From positions 1 to 54,969 of the forward strand of contig JAOZPG010000017.1 in NCBI GenBank assembly GCA_029932855.1: 54,969 bases of DNA, in the 5' to 3' direction. Positions 37,822 to 47,445 of the stretch are shown here, in pieces. A model generated the notes under the pieces. It was not told the origin of the DNA. It saw only the letters and a list, made by a program, of their open reading frames with translations, and ran no database searches. A program made the position numbers and the translations under genes. Each line of letters opens with the position of its first letter. Positions within the stretch are counted from its first letter, which is position 1. This stretch comes from Bacteroidales bacterium. GTDB lineage: Bacteria > Bacteroidota > Bacteroidia > Bacteroidales > VadinHA17.

Positions 37822-38274
37822 TTATCCGAGGATCTGTGAGCTGTGGTCTTTGGTTTTAACCTTATCAATTATCTTAATAACAATACCTTCCTCATCTATC
37901 AGGAAGCTTGTACGTAATACACCCATGAATGTACGCCCATACATTTTCTTTTCTCCCCACACTCCATAATCCTGCATTATTCTTTTCTCCTCATCGGCTA
38001 TTAAGGGAAAGGGCAGGGAATTCTTATCAATAAACTTCCTGTGCCTGTCAGCCGAATCGGGACTAACGCCCAGTACTGCATAACCCGCACTTTTAAGCTT
38101 ATTGAAATTATCCCTGAGGTTACATGCCTCAGCAGTACAGCCGGGGGTCATGTCCTTGGGATAAAAAAACAGAACCAGCTTCTTACCGCTAAAATCAGAC
38201 AGGCTTACAGCAGCACCATTTTGATCATTTCCCTGAAATGCAGGAGCCCTGTCTCCTTCCTTTATGTGAGTCAT
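37822..38274 (-). CDS. bcp: Thioredoxin-dependent peroxiredoxin (Bcp/PrxQ)
   Basis: A 150-residue peroxiredoxin that reduces peroxides using thioredoxin. The peroxidatic cysteine is in FYPKDMTPGCTAEAC, where the second Cys five residues on is the resolving cysteine typical of PrxQ. GVSPDSADRHRKFIDK and DYGVWGEKKMYGRTFMGV are further family landmarks. Cytoplasmic. Confidence 0.95.
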   Translation of the reverse strand: MTHIKEGDRAPAFQGNDQNGAAVSLSDFSGKKLVLFFYPKDMTPGCTAEACNLRDNFNKLKSAGYAVLGVSPDSADRHRKFIDKNSLPFPLIADEEKRIMQDYGVWGEKKMYGRTFMGVLRTSFLIDEEGIVIKIIDKVKTKDHSSQILG

Positions 38275-38433
38275 ATAACTATTCCTTATATCTTCCCTAA
38301 GTTTCCTGTGAAAATTTAGGTAAAATTACAAAGTTTCCTCTATAAAACTTTTATTTTTGTCTTGAATGTACAAAAATATTCTGCCATTTTATCCAATACT
38401 TTTACTAAGTTTATAAACATTGTAATCAATCCT

Positions 38434-40725
38434 ATGAACTTTTATCTCAAGCCCCGGATATTACCCACATTTCTCCTTGTACTGCTTCTTGGTTTAAGCA
38501 TGGGCGTATCAGTCAGATCACAAACAAGTACCGATGTCCTGCAGCAGGCATTGGAGCAATTCAATAATAAGGAATACCGGGAAGCTCTTGATAATTTCAA
38601 TATAGTCCTGGATATGTATCCTAAAGATCCCGAACTGAACTACTATTCGGGCATCTGCCTTACGGAGCTTAATCATAACCTGAACACAGCTATATATCGC
38701 TTAAAACTCGCCTCACTGGGAACAGTGGCTCCTGATGTATATTATTATTTGGGGAAAGCTAATTACCAGCTGGATCATTACGATGAGGCCCTGAATTATT
38801 TTAACAGGTTCAGCGACTACGCATCACGTGAAGATGAAAAAAAGTTTAAGTCCGGCCAATGGATAGCATGGTCTGAAAGCAAGCTTGAATATCAATCCTC
38901 GGGGAAAAAAGCATTAAAAGCAGACCGGGGCCGTACCCCCGTTTCAGACCACAATTTGTATATGGGCAGGGCAAGATCAGACCAGCATAAATCAGATTCA
39001 CTCTTCCGGAAGATTAATAGCCTGAATAAAAAAATATCGTCGCTGGAAGGCACAGAAAAAGAAAAAATTGCCATACAAATATCGGAACTGCAGGCAGAGG
39101 CAACTGCCTTACAACTTTCAGCAAATGAGTATTCAGAAAAAGCTAAACAAGTTGAAGAGACCGGTGTACTGGAGAGCGGAAAATACGGAAGCAATAAGCT
39201 GATGTTGAAATATAATCGCTCTTCTGCAAAAAAAGTTTATGTTCCCGGCCGTACCGGCAGCCCCTTTCTTGAACAGGAATCAGATGCTTTCTACAAGCAA
39301 CCGGCAATAAAGAAGATCATTAATCCCAATGATATTCCCACCCTGGTAGAAATAGATGATCTGAATAAAAAATATAATAAAACCATGCAAGAGTCATGGA
39401 GCATTGATAAAGATATTGAAAAGCAAAAAACGGTAGCCAATGCAGCTGCCAGCAAGCAGGAAAGCAAGCTGGCAGAAAGGAAGATACGAAGCCTGAAACA
39501 GGAATCGCGTAATAAAAAGCTTGATGCTTTTGAAGGTTATAAGGTAGTAAACAGCGTTAAATACAATGTTTACAGCAAAAACATTGACCGCTTACTGGCA
39601 GACAGGTCTAATGAGCATTACAAGGAAATTGAAAGGCTTTCATTAAACAGCAGGGATAATTCCAGGGATGCCATGAAACTACAGGCTGAAGCTGAAATGG
39701 TTACTGCTCTTGACGATAAGTATGACCTGCTTAGTGAAGCTAATGCATACGAGCTGCTTGCTCTTGAGAATCAGAAAAAAGCACTCGCACTCTATGCCGG
39801 GATACAGAATAATAACAGGTCTGGGATAATGGATCCCGGGAAAGCGGTTGAAATACCAAAAAAGGCTCACACAAAGAAGCCTGACGGAAAGACAGAAAAA
39901 GCTATTGCAGATAAAGGTGAAATAATAAAGAAGGAGGAACCAAGAATTGTAATGCTCACAATTCCCGAAAAACATGAAACACTTATTGTTGAGGAAAGCA
40001 ATATAGCTAAGCTGTCAGAAAAAAAGGCAGACAAAGATGTTAAGATAGAGCTCAAAGAAGAAAAAGTATATGATTTCTCAATACTTCCCACTCCCGATTA
40101 TAATAAGATGAAGCCCATTCCTGTTGATGAGGATATGCCGGAAGGAGTATCTTATAAAATACAACTGGGCGTTTACAGGAACCTGAGGCCCCAATCATTC
40201 TTCATGGGCCTACAACCTATTTCTGCAGAGACAGTTGAGGGTAAAGATCTTATAAGGTATTTCGCAGGTATATTCCCGGATCATGAAAGTGCCAAAAACG
40301 CATTAAAGAAAGTAAGGAAGAATGAATTTGGGGATGCTTTTATTGTGGCTTACTATAATGGCGAAAAGATTTCAACAGGCCAGGCCAGGCAGCTTGAAAA
40401 AGGAATAATAAATGCCAGTGCAAACGATGAAACTGAAACTCATAATGTTTACTACCTTATTCAGATCGGTGTTTACAGTAAGGAAGTAAGCCCTGAAATG
40501 AATAAAACCTTTAAAAATCATGCCGGGGATAAAAAGCTGGAACATTTTGTCAATAATAAAGGATTGGTAGTTTACACAATAGGAAAATTCCTTACCTTTG
40601 ATAGTGCGAGCAGCTTTAATAAGGATTTAAAAGACAAAGGACTGAGTGATTCTTTTGTTATTGCTTATGACGGGAATGATAAAATAACAGTAAGAGAAGC
40701 CCGTATATTGCTTAATAATAATTAA
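38434..40725 (+). CDS. Exported TPR protein with two C-terminal SPOR-like domains
   Basis: A 763-residue protein starting at ATG 38434, which begins a signal peptide (LPTFLLVLLLGLSMGVSVRS); an in-frame TTG at 38362 would add 24 residues. TPR repeats occupy about 30-150 (EQFNNKEYREALDNFNIVLD). A long charged, coiled-coil middle follows. Two SPOR-like domains are at about 570-650 (YKIQLGVYRNL) and 670-760 (YYLIQIGVYSK). SPOR domains bind denuded peptidoglycan at division sites, so a periplasmic cell-envelope or division role is likely. ClpS starts at the base after its stop. Confidence 0.8.
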   Translation: MNFYLKPRILPTFLLVLLLGLSMGVSVRSQTSTDVLQQALEQFNNKEYREALDNFNIVLDMYPKDPELNYYSGICLTELNHNLNTAIYRLKLASLGTVAPDVYYYLGKANYQLDHYDEALNYFNRFSDYASREDEKKFKSGQWIAWSESKLEYQSSGKKALKADRGRTPVSDHNLYMGRARSDQHKSDSLFRKINSLNKKISSLEGTEKEKIAIQISELQAEATALQLSANEYSEKAKQVEETGVLESGKYGSNKLMLKYNRSSAKKVYVPGRTGSPFLEQESDAFYKQPAIKKIINPNDIPTLVEIDDLNKKYNKTMQESWSIDKDIEKQKTVANAAASKQESKLAERKIRSLKQESRNKKLDAFEGYKVVNSVKYNVYSKNIDRLLADRSNEHYKEIERLSLNSRDNSRDAMKLQAEAEMVTALDDKYDLLSEANAYELLALENQKKALALYAGIQNNNRSGIMDPGKAVEIPKKAHTKKPDGKTEKAIADKGEIIKKEEPRIVMLTIPEKHETLIVEESNIAKLSEKKADKDVKIELKEEKVYDFSILPTPDYNKMKPIPVDEDMPEGVSYKIQLGVYRNLRPQSFFMGLQPISAETVEGKDLIRYFAGIFPDHESAKNALKKVRKNEFGDAFIVAYYNGEKISTGQARQLEKGIINASANDETETHNVYYLIQIGVYSKEVSPEMNKTFKNHAGDKKLEHFVNNKGLVVYTIGKFLTFDSASSFNKDLKDKGLSDSFVIAYDGNDKITVREARILLNNN

Positions 40726-41001
40726 ATGAGCGAGCAGGAGAAATATCATTTACAGGATGACGGTTCCACAGGAGAAATGCAGGAACGTTTTCTTGTTCTT
40801 CATAATGATGATGTGCATTCTTTCGATTATGTGATCGATGCCCTGGTAAAAACATGTAAACACGACATGGTCCAGGCTGAGCAATGTACCATGATTGTTC
40901 ATTTTAAAGGCAAATGTACCGTGAAAGAAGGAAATTTCAATCTGTTAAAGCCCATTAAAGATAAACTTATCAGGATGGAGCTCAATGCCACAATTGATTA
41001 A
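40726..41001 (+). CDS. clpS: ATP-dependent Clp protease adaptor ClpS
   Basis: A 91-residue adaptor that delivers N-end-rule substrates to ClpAP/ClpCP. The N-degron pocket motif LHNDDVHSFDYV is intact, and the substrate-binding region continues through CTMIVHFKGKCTVKEG. Its ATG follows directly on the stop of the TPR-SPOR gene, so translation is probably coupled although the functions are unrelated. Confidence 0.93.
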   Translation: MSEQEKYHLQDDGSTGEMQERFLVLHNDDVHSFDYVIDALVKTCKHDMVQAEQCTMIVHFKGKCTVKEGNFNLLKPIKDKLIRMELNATID

Positions 41002-41016
41002 TAAATAATACTGCTA

Positions 41017-41493
41017 ATGTCTGTCGGACTTATAATAATACTCATACTGCTTGGCATAATATTGTTCCTTATAGAGTTCCTCTTAGTTCCGGGAATAACC
41101 GTTGCAGGAATAAGCGGGGCCGTACTAATGATAGGTGGAATAATACTGGGATATCATCACCACGGGACACAGGTGGGTAATCTTATTTTACTGGGAACCG
41201 TAGTCTTTTCCATCATTATTTTGTATTTTGTTCTAAAATCAAGGACCTGGAAAAACATTATGCTGGACTCCAGGATAGAGGGAAAAGTAAATAAGCTTGA
41301 AAGAGATAAAGGCCTTATAAAGACAGGAGACAAGGGCGTTTCCGTTACCCGCCTGAATCCGATGGGAAGAATAGAAGTGAACGGAGAGTATTATGAGGCC
41401 AAGAGCCTGAACCGTTTTGTAGATGAAAATACGCCGCTTATTGTAAGGAAAATATCCGGCAATCAAATAATTGTTGAACCAATAAAAGAATAA
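41017..41493 (+). CDS. NfeD-family membrane protein
   Basis: A 158-residue protein with N-terminal membrane helices ([17 protein letters not shown], then [17 protein letters not shown]) and a C-terminal OB-fold NfeD domain ([20 protein letters not shown], then YEAKSL). NfeD proteins are paired with flotillin-like FloA, as here, where floA starts 5 bp after the stop. The couple organises membrane microdomains. Confidence 0.88.
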   Translation: MSVGLIIILILLGIILFLIEFLLVPGITVAGISGAVLMIGGIILGYHHHGTQVGNLILLGTVVFSIIILYFVLKSRTWKNIMLDSRIEGKVNKLERDKGLIKTGDKGVSVTRLNPMGRIEVNGEYYEAKSLNRFVDENTPLIVRKISGNQIIVEPIKE

Positions 41494-41497
41494 AAAA

Positions 41498-42478
41498 ATG
41501 GAAGGAATGGGTTTGTACGTCGTTATTATAATTGTTATTCTGTTATTCCTGTGGATCATGTTTTACTTCATACCTGTAGGATTATGGTTCAGGGCACTGG
41601 TCTCGGGAGTAAGAATTTCTCTTTTGCAACTTATTTTTATGCGTTGGCGTAAGGTGCCGCCGTCAATTATTGTAAGCGCACTTATTGAGGGCACCAAGGC
41701 AGGAGTAAGATTGCAAAGAAATGATCTTGAAGCTCACTATCTTGCCGGGGGACATATAACCCAGGTAGTACATGCACTGGTCTCTGCCGAGAAAGCAAAT
41801 ATTGAACTTCCGTTCAAAATGGCAACAGCTATCGACCTGGCAGGAAGGGATGTGCTGGAAGCCGTGCAGATGTCTGTTGTACCAAAGGTGATCGATACAC
41901 CCAGCGTAACAGCTGTAGCCAAAGACGGGATACAGTTAATATCAAAAGCGAGAGTTACGGTAAGGGCTAACATAAAGCAGCTTGTTGGTGGTGCAGGGGA
42001 AGAGACTGTACTTGCCAGGGTTGGTGAAGGGATTGTATCTTCCATAGGTTCCTCGTCCTCTCATAAGGCTGTATTGGAGAATCCCGACTCAATCTCCAAG
42101 GTGGTACTGGAAAAAGGACTTGATTCGGGGACTGCATTTGAGATACTTTCAATTGATATAGCAGATATTGATATTGGAAAGAACATTGGCGCCGTATTGC
42201 AGATGGATCAGGCCAATGCCGACAAGAATATTGCCCAGGCAAAGGCTGAGGAAAGGAGAGCCATGGCCGTTGCCCTTGAACAGGAGATGAAAGCAAAGGC
42301 ACAGGAAGCCAGGGCCAAGGTTATTGAGGCCGAGGTACAGGTGCCACTTGCTATGGCAGATGCTTTTAAGGCCGGTAACCTGGGTATTATGGATTACTAC
42401 AGGATGAAGAATATTGATGCCGACACTTCCATGAGAGACTCAATATCTAAGTCCGGTCCTGAAGGAAATAAGAAATAA
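41498..42478 (+). CDS. floA: Flotillin-like protein FloA
   Basis: A 326-residue SPFH/flotillin-like scaffold of membrane microdomains. N-terminal membrane anchor ([17 protein letters not shown]) is followed by an SPFH-type domain ([20 protein letters not shown], then [14 protein letters not shown]), and a helical flotillin tail rich in EA repeats ([19 protein letters not shown]). The length and motifs match UPF0365/FloA proteins. It is cotranscribed with the NfeD gene and ends at a strong terminator. Confidence 0.95.
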   Translation: MEGMGLYVVIIIVILLFLWIMFYFIPVGLWFRALVSGVRISLLQLIFMRWRKVPPSIIVSALIEGTKAGVRLQRNDLEAHYLAGGHITQVVHALVSAEKANIELPFKMATAIDLAGRDVLEAVQMSVVPKVIDTPSVTAVAKDGIQLISKARVTVRANIKQLVGGAGEETVLARVGEGIVSSIGSSSSHKAVLENPDSISKVVLEKGLDSGTAFEILSIDIADIDIGKNIGAVLQMDQANADKNIAQAKAEERRAMAVALEQEMKAKAQEARAKVIEAEVQVPLAMADAFKAGNLGIMDYYRMKNIDADTSMRDSISKSGPEGNKK

Positions 42479-42503
42479 AGAGAGCTGAAAATGCCTATTA
42501 GAT

Positions 42504-42536
42504 AAATGCCTGCTGTAATGAACAGCAGGCATTTTT
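42504..42536 (+). terminator. Rho-independent terminator after floA
   Basis: A perfect stem ATGCCTGCTGT / ACAGCAGGCAT with a five-base loop, followed by TTTTT, lies 26 bp after the floA stop. Confidence 0.92.
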
Positions 42537-42653
42537 AATAGTTGCAGCGTACTACAATAAATAATCCTGATCGCACAACTTAAACATTTATTTTCCTTTT
42601 TTTTGAGATTGCATTCAATTTGACTATTTTTGCCGGGCTTTTAAGCTTATCCC

Positions 42654-43235
<582 letters not shown>

Positions 43236-43251
43236 TACCGCCATAACAGTA
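43236..43251 (+). promoter_or_regulatory. HipB operator candidate O1
   Basis: TACCGCCATAACAGTA, an imperfect palindrome with half-sites TACYG and CAGTA. It recurs at 43307 and 43379. Confidence 0.6.
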
Positions 43252-43306
43252 ATATCGTTAAATTTTCGGCATTTTATATGCAAAAACATATAAAAACGAT
43301 CTATCT

Positions 43307-43322
43307 TACCGCTATATCAGTA
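43307..43322 (+). promoter_or_regulatory. HipB operator candidate O2
   Basis: TACCGCTATATCAGTA, second copy, 71 bp after O1. The half-sites TACYG and CAGTA are kept while the six-base spacer varies, as expected for a dimeric helix-turn-helix repressor site. Confidence 0.6.
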
Positions 43323-43378
43323 ATATACTTCACTTTTCAACCAATTTACTTGGATTTAATTATATAAAATCATATTTT

Positions 43379-43394
43379 TACTGCCATAACAGTA
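43379..43394 (+). promoter_or_regulatory. HipB operator candidate O3
   Basis: TACTGCCATAACAGTA, third copy, 72 bp after O2, and the best palindrome (TACTG-N6-CAGTA). It ends six bases before the hipB ATG at 43400, so bound repressor would block transcription start or the leader. Confidence 0.65.
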
Positions 43395-43399
43395 TAATC

Positions 43400-43612
43400 A
43401 TGAACATATTTAATGAAATCTCTAAACAGGTGCTAGCTCACAGGAAAAAAGCTGGATTAAGTCAGAAAGCCCTGGCAGATCTTGCTGGTGTTGGGAAAAC
43501 AGTTGTTTATGATATCGAAAAAGGAAAAGAAACCGTAAGGTTCAATACACTTGAAAAGGTGCTGGATGTGTTAAACATATCCATTGAGATAATAACACCA
43601 TTGAAACAATAA
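43400..43612 (+). CDS. HipB-like XRE antitoxin/repressor
   Basis: A 70-residue single-domain helix-turn-helix protein (QKALADLAGVGKTVVYDIEKG, HTH at about 22-42) ending in a short C-terminal strand (ISIEIITPLKQ). In hip systems HipB represses its own operon and neutralises the kinase. It is first in a tight operon: hipS-like begins 12 bp on. Three putative operators precede it. Confidence 0.85.
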   Translation: MNIFNEISKQVLAHRKKAGLSQKALADLAGVGKTVVYDIEKGKETVRFNTLEKVLDVLNISIEIITPLKQ

Positions 43613-43624
43613 ATATTAAATAAA

Positions 43625-43939
43625 ATGCGTCAGGCCAAAATACTGCTATACGGAATAGAAGCGGGGGTATTGATAGAAGAGAAAAAGAACCGGGATTATT
43701 TGTTCAGATATAATTCAGATTATTCCGGTGAGCCAATTTCATTAACAATGCCTGTGGAGAAAAGGGAGTTTCGTTTCAACAATTTCCCTTCATTTTTCGA
43801 TGGTTTACTTCCTGAGGGAGTACAGCTTGACGGCTTGCTCCGAAACAGGAAGATTGACAGGGACGATTATTTCAAACAACTGATAGCTACCGGATCAGAC
43901 CTGGTGGGAGCAGTAACTGTGGAGGCTATAAATGAATAA
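43625..43939 (+). CDS. HipS-like protein (HipA N-terminal subdomain as a separate gene)
   Basis: A 104-residue protein equivalent to the N-subdomain 1 of HipA: YSGEPISLTMPVEKREF, FPSFFDGLLPEGVQL and the final DLVGAVTVE are its hallmarks. In the E. coli O127 HipBST system the corresponding small protein HipS, not HipB, is the antitoxin that blocks the kinase. Its end overlaps the kinase start by eight bases, in a different frame, so this is a real split gene and not a frameshifted hipA. Confidence 0.82.
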   Translation: MRQAKILLYGIEAGVLIEEKKNRDYLFRYNSDYSGEPISLTMPVEKREFRFNNFPSFFDGLLPEGVQLDGLLRNRKIDRDDYFKQLIATGSDLVGAVTVEAINE

Positions 43940-44858
43940 GTGCCCAATCACATATGAGGAATGTGAAGCAAAGTATTCCGAAAAAGGATTAAGCTTATTA
44001 TCTCCTTCTTTGAAATCATTAAACGACCTGGAATATTCAGCAGCTGAACAGAGGGAGCAGGCCTTCCTCAGGTCATATAAAATGTCGATCCAGGGAATGC
44101 AGCCGAAATTAAGTGCTGTATTAAGTCCATCTGCCTCTTCCTTTATGATTGTAGATATAAAAGGCCGCTACATTTTAAAACCACAACATCAGCATTATCC
44201 TCAGTTACCGGAGAATGAGAGCCTGACAATGAAAATGGCCGGAGTTATAAATATTGATATTCCTGTTTCAGGGATGCTGTGGTCGAAAGATGGCAGTCTG
44301 ACATATTTCATAAAACGCTTTGACAGGTATAGTAAAACCAAAAAACTTCCACTTGAAGATTTTGCCCAGCTTGCCGGGATGACGAGGGATACAAAATACG
44401 GCTATTCATTTGAAAAATTAATCAGCCTGGTCGAGACCTACTGCACTTTCCCGGTTGTTGAAAAAGCAAAACTTTACCGAAGGACCATTTTCAACTATTT
44501 AAGTGGGAATGAAGATATGCACCTGAAGAACTACTCACTTATTAGCCGAAATGGGAAAGTAGAGTTATCACCGGCATATGATCTGCTCAACAGTTCAATT
44601 GTTTTATCAGGCGATATTGAAGAAACAGCATTAACAATAAGAGGAAAGAAAAAAAATCTTACACACTCAGTTCTGGTCGATTATCTGGCATACGAAAGAA
44701 TGAAACTCAATGAAAAGACAGTATCGAATATCCTGAAAGGCATAAGCTCATCAGCAGGATACTGGACAGATCTGATCAACAAATCCTTCTTATCGGCAAA
44801 ACTAAAAGATTCGTATAAAAGCATGCTTGATGAAAGACTGCAAAAACTAGGCTTATAG
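43932..44858 (+). CDS. HipT-like serine/threonine kinase toxin
   Basis: A 308-residue HipA-like kinase lacking the N-subdomain 1. The Gly-rich-loop motif is MSIQGMQPKLS (51-61, with S52 at the autophosphorylation position). The ATP lysine is in YILKPQ (K83). The catalytic segment is GNEDMHLKNYS (D195, K199, N200), and D217 in PAYDLLNSS binds metal. All kinase residues look intact. HipA phosphorylates GltX and HipT phosphorylates TrpS, so a tRNA synthetase target with translation arrest is expected but not proven here. The operon ends 77 bp before tRNA-Pro. Confidence 0.85.
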   Translation: MNKCPITYEECEAKYSEKGLSLLSPSLKSLNDLEYSAAEQREQAFLRSYKMSIQGMQPKLSAVLSPSASSFMIVDIKGRYILKPQHQHYPQLPENESLTMKMAGVINIDIPVSGMLWSKDGSLTYFIKRFDRYSKTKKLPLEDFAQLAGMTRDTKYGYSFEKLISLVETYCTFPVVEKAKLYRRTIFNYLSGNEDMHLKNYSLISRNGKVELSPAYDLLNSSIVLSGDIEETALTIRGKKKNLTHSVLVDYLAYERMKLNEKTVSNILKGISSSAGYWTDLINKSFLSAKLKDSYKSMLDERLQKLGL

Positions 44859-44935
44859 AATCAGCCACCAGCTATAATAAAACTTTTGCCCAATCGAATT
44901 AATTAATTACATTTGCACTCCGAAAAAATGATTTT

Positions 44936-45010
44936 CGGGGTGTAGCGCAGTCCGGTTAGCGCACCTGCTTTGGGAGCAGGGGGTCGCAGGTTCGAATCCT
45001 GCCACCCCGA
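44936..45010 (+). tRNA. tRNA-Pro (anticodon TGG)
   Basis: Acceptor arms CGGGGTG / CACCCCG, discriminator A. The anticodon stem CCTGC / GCAGG encloses TTTGGGA, giving anticodon TGG. The T-arm reads GCAGGTTCGAATCCTGC. The region to its right looks like acquired DNA, so the 3' end may be an attachment site. Confidence 0.97.
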
Positions 45011-45361
45011 CAATATGAAAATATAACCCCTGTAATTCAATGAGTTACAGGGGTTATTTGCTTAGTAAGCCAAATATTAAGCCAAAATATTAAGCCAAAT
45101 ATGCCTTTCAAAACCGAATAAGTGTTTATTATCTATCATAAAGATAGATTAATGGGAAAGATGGATATCAAAGAAAAGACCGAACTGGGTCAGAAATTCG
45201 ACCTAAGTATAAAGGACTTGTTTCATTTGGAAGTCATATGTGGGAGCTTTGCATACAATTAATCCATAGAGAGTTAAGGGTTCGATGCTAAAAAGCATAT
45301 AAAACAGCAGGCTATATTTTGGCTTCCTGACATTAATAAGTAGAACCAAAACCTTCTACTT
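45011..45361. other. Non-coding stretch after tRNA-Pro with direct repeats
   Basis: Contains the terminator at 45023-45057 and three near-identical direct repeats of TAAGCCAAATAT (45066, 45078 and 45091, the middle one with an extra A). A small hairpin ATCTATC/GATAGAT lies at 45131-45149. A 36-codon ATG frame at 45152-45262 encodes a hydrophilic peptide I do not recognise and is not convincing. No integrase fragment was found. Confidence 0.6.
45023..45057 (+). terminator. Terminator-like hairpin after tRNA-Pro
   Basis: A perfect 13-bp stem, ATAACCCCTGTAA / TTACAGGGGTTAT, with a nine-base loop; the following T run is weak. Confidence 0.75.
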
Positions 45362-45667
45362 ATGAAAACAGAATCAAAATTACAGTCCTTACAGGATATG
45401 GAAGCCTATAAAATATACTGGCAACAAGTATATCAGTGCAAACTCCGATTATCAACAGTGGTAGTAATTGATTTAAATCTGGAAATCATTGTTGATAGTA
45501 ACCAAACCCTATTAGCATATCGCCATGACCTTCCTGATGATATGATGCATATGGTAATCAATACTGGTCACTGGCATATATTTAATGAAGAAAAAATAAG
45601 TTCAGAAGTTTTGGTTGAGGTCATGATTTTATTAGGAGAATTGAGACTGGAGATTTGTCAGAATTGA
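45362..45667 (+). CDS. Hypothetical small protein
   Basis: A 101-residue soluble protein without signal peptide or membrane segment. It contains LSTVVVIDLNLEIIVDSNQT (two strands) and a later helix. No family recognised. It stands alone 200 bp upstream of the type I restriction operon, right of tRNA-Pro, so it probably belongs to the acquired region. Confidence 0.45.
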   Translation: MKTESKLQSLQDMEAYKIYWQQVYQCKLRLSTVVVIDLNLEIIVDSNQTLLAYRHDLPDDMMHMVINTGHWHIFNEEKISSEVLVEVMILLGELRLEICQN

Positions 45668-45873
45668 ATGAAATATGCTGATTAATAAAAAGAAGTTTTG
45701 TGATTGTACCAGACATAAAAAGATAAAAAAGTGTCCGTTGTAATCCTAAAACTTTATGAATACCTTAGATGATTGATTTTCCCTGACGAGATTTCCTTGA
45801 TGATGTGTTAAGAATGAGGTAATTCCTGCGGGAAGCGAGAAGTTAATATGCATTAAACATTCAAGAACCAAAC

Positions 45874-47442
45874 ATGTCAGAAGACCACAAACGCCAACTC
45901 AACCAGCAACTCTGGAATATAGCCAACACCCTTCGGGGTAAAATGGATGCCGATGAATTCCGTGATTACATCTTAGGATTTATTTTCTATAAGTACCTGT
46001 CTGAAAAAATGAAAATATATGCCAATGAAATCCTGAAGGAAGACAAAATGGTATATATGGACATCAAGGAAGACACAGATAAAGGCAGAGAATATCTGGA
46101 AGCCATTAGGGAAGAATCACTGGAAAAACTAGGTTATTTTCTCAAACCATCGGAATTGTTTGGTCAAATTGCAAAACGTGGGAATGGTAATGGTAAGTCT
46201 GAAAGCAATTTTATTATTGAAGACCTTGATGTTATCCTGAACAATATCCAACTCAGTACGATGGGGACAGAAAGCGAGGAAGATTTTGACCACCTGTTTG
46301 AGGATTTGGATTTAAACAGTACTAAATTAGGAAAGACTGTTGACCAGAGAAATGAAGTTATTGCAAAAGTACTTTCGCATCTCAATAAAATTGATTTCCA
46401 ACTGGAACATCAGGAATTAGATGTGTTGGGCGATGCCTACGAATATCTCATCGGTCAATTTGCAAGTGGTGCGGGGAAAAAAGCAGGAGAATTTTATACA
46501 CCACAGCAAGCAAGTAAAATCCTTGCACGACTGGTAACACTGGGTAAAACCAGAATAAAATCTGCTTACGACCCCACGGCAGGGTCTGGGTCATTAATTC
46601 TTAGAATCGGGAAAGAATGCGAGGTACTGAACTTTTACGGACAGGAACTTAACCGTACTACCTATAACTTATGCAGGATGAATATGATTCTGCATGACGT
46701 GCATTATTCCCGTTTTGACATCAAACTGGAAGATACGCTTGAATACCCGCAACACAACAAGCTGGAAGCAGAAGCTGTGGTTGCCAATCCACCATTCAGT
46801 GCAAAATGGAGTGCCAATCAGTTGTTTATGACCGATGACCGTTTCAGTGAATACGGGAAACTTGCACCCAGTTCTAAAGCCGATTATGCCTTTATCCAGC
46901 ATATGATATACCATCTGGCAGAAAATGGTGTTATGGCTGTAATTATGCCCCATGGAGTGCTTTTCAGGGGTGCTGCCGAGGGACATATCAGAAAGTACCT
47001 GATTGAAGAAAAAAACTATCTGGATGCCGTTATAGGACTTCCTGCAAACATTTTCTTTGGAACAAGCATACCAACATGCATACTGGTGTTTAAAAAGTGT
47101 CGTGAACAACCCGATGATATCCTGTTCATTGATGCCAGTCAACATTTTGAAAAGGTGAAAACCCAGAATCATCTAAGAGATGAGGATGTTGACCGTATTG
47201 TTGATACTTACAGCAAGCGGGTCAGTATTGATAAGTACAGTTATGTGGCGGGTCTTGAAGAGGTAAGGGAGAACGATTATAACCTGAACATCCCTCGTTA
47301 TGTGGATACCTTTGAAGAGGAAGAGCCAGTTGATATTGTTGAGGTGGCAGGTGAACTGGTAGCATTGGAAGCCAATATGAAAAAGACTGATGAAGCTATT
47401 GCTGGTTTTTGTAAGGAATTAAATATCCCAACACCTTTTTAG
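45874..47442 (+). CDS. hsdM: Type I restriction-modification system, methyltransferase subunit
   Basis: A 522-residue N6-adenine methyltransferase subunit. The N-terminal helical HsdM domain (QQLWNIANTLRGKMDADEFR) is followed by the SAM-binding motif AYDPTAGSGSL (231-241) and the catalytic NPPF (305-308) in VVANPPFSAKW. It pairs with HsdS to modify the host recognition sequence and with HsdR to cut unmodified DNA. hsdS starts three bases after its stop. Confidence 0.96.
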   Translation: MSEDHKRQLNQQLWNIANTLRGKMDADEFRDYILGFIFYKYLSEKMKIYANEILKEDKMVYMDIKEDTDKGREYLEAIREESLEKLGYFLKPSELFGQIAKRGNGNGKSESNFIIEDLDVILNNIQLSTMGTESEEDFDHLFEDLDLNSTKLGKTVDQRNEVIAKVLSHLNKIDFQLEHQELDVLGDAYEYLIGQFASGAGKKAGEFYTPQQASKILARLVTLGKTRIKSAYDPTAGSGSLILRIGKECEVLNFYGQELNRTTYNLCRMNMILHDVHYSRFDIKLEDTLEYPQHNKLEAEAVVANPPFSAKWSANQLFMTDDRFSEYGKLAPSSKADYAFIQHMIYHLAENGVMAVIMPHGVLFRGAAEGHIRKYLIEEKNYLDAVIGLPANIFFGTSIPTCILVFKKCREQPDDILFIDASQHFEKVKTQNHLRDEDVDRIVDTYSKRVSIDKYSYVAGLEEVRENDYNLNIPRYVDTFEEEEPVDIVEVAGELVALEANMKKTDEAIAGFCKELNIPTPF

Positions 47443-47445
47443 TTT

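Noticed and set aside
43625-44858. Frameshifted hipA pseudogene
   Set aside because: Both parts have their own ATG, overlap by only eight bases, and end at natural domain borders; this matches the known HipS/HipT split.
45152-45262. 36-codon plus-strand frame after tRNA-Pro
   Set aside because: Hydrophilic peptide without recognisable pattern; more likely a remnant or chance frame than a gene.
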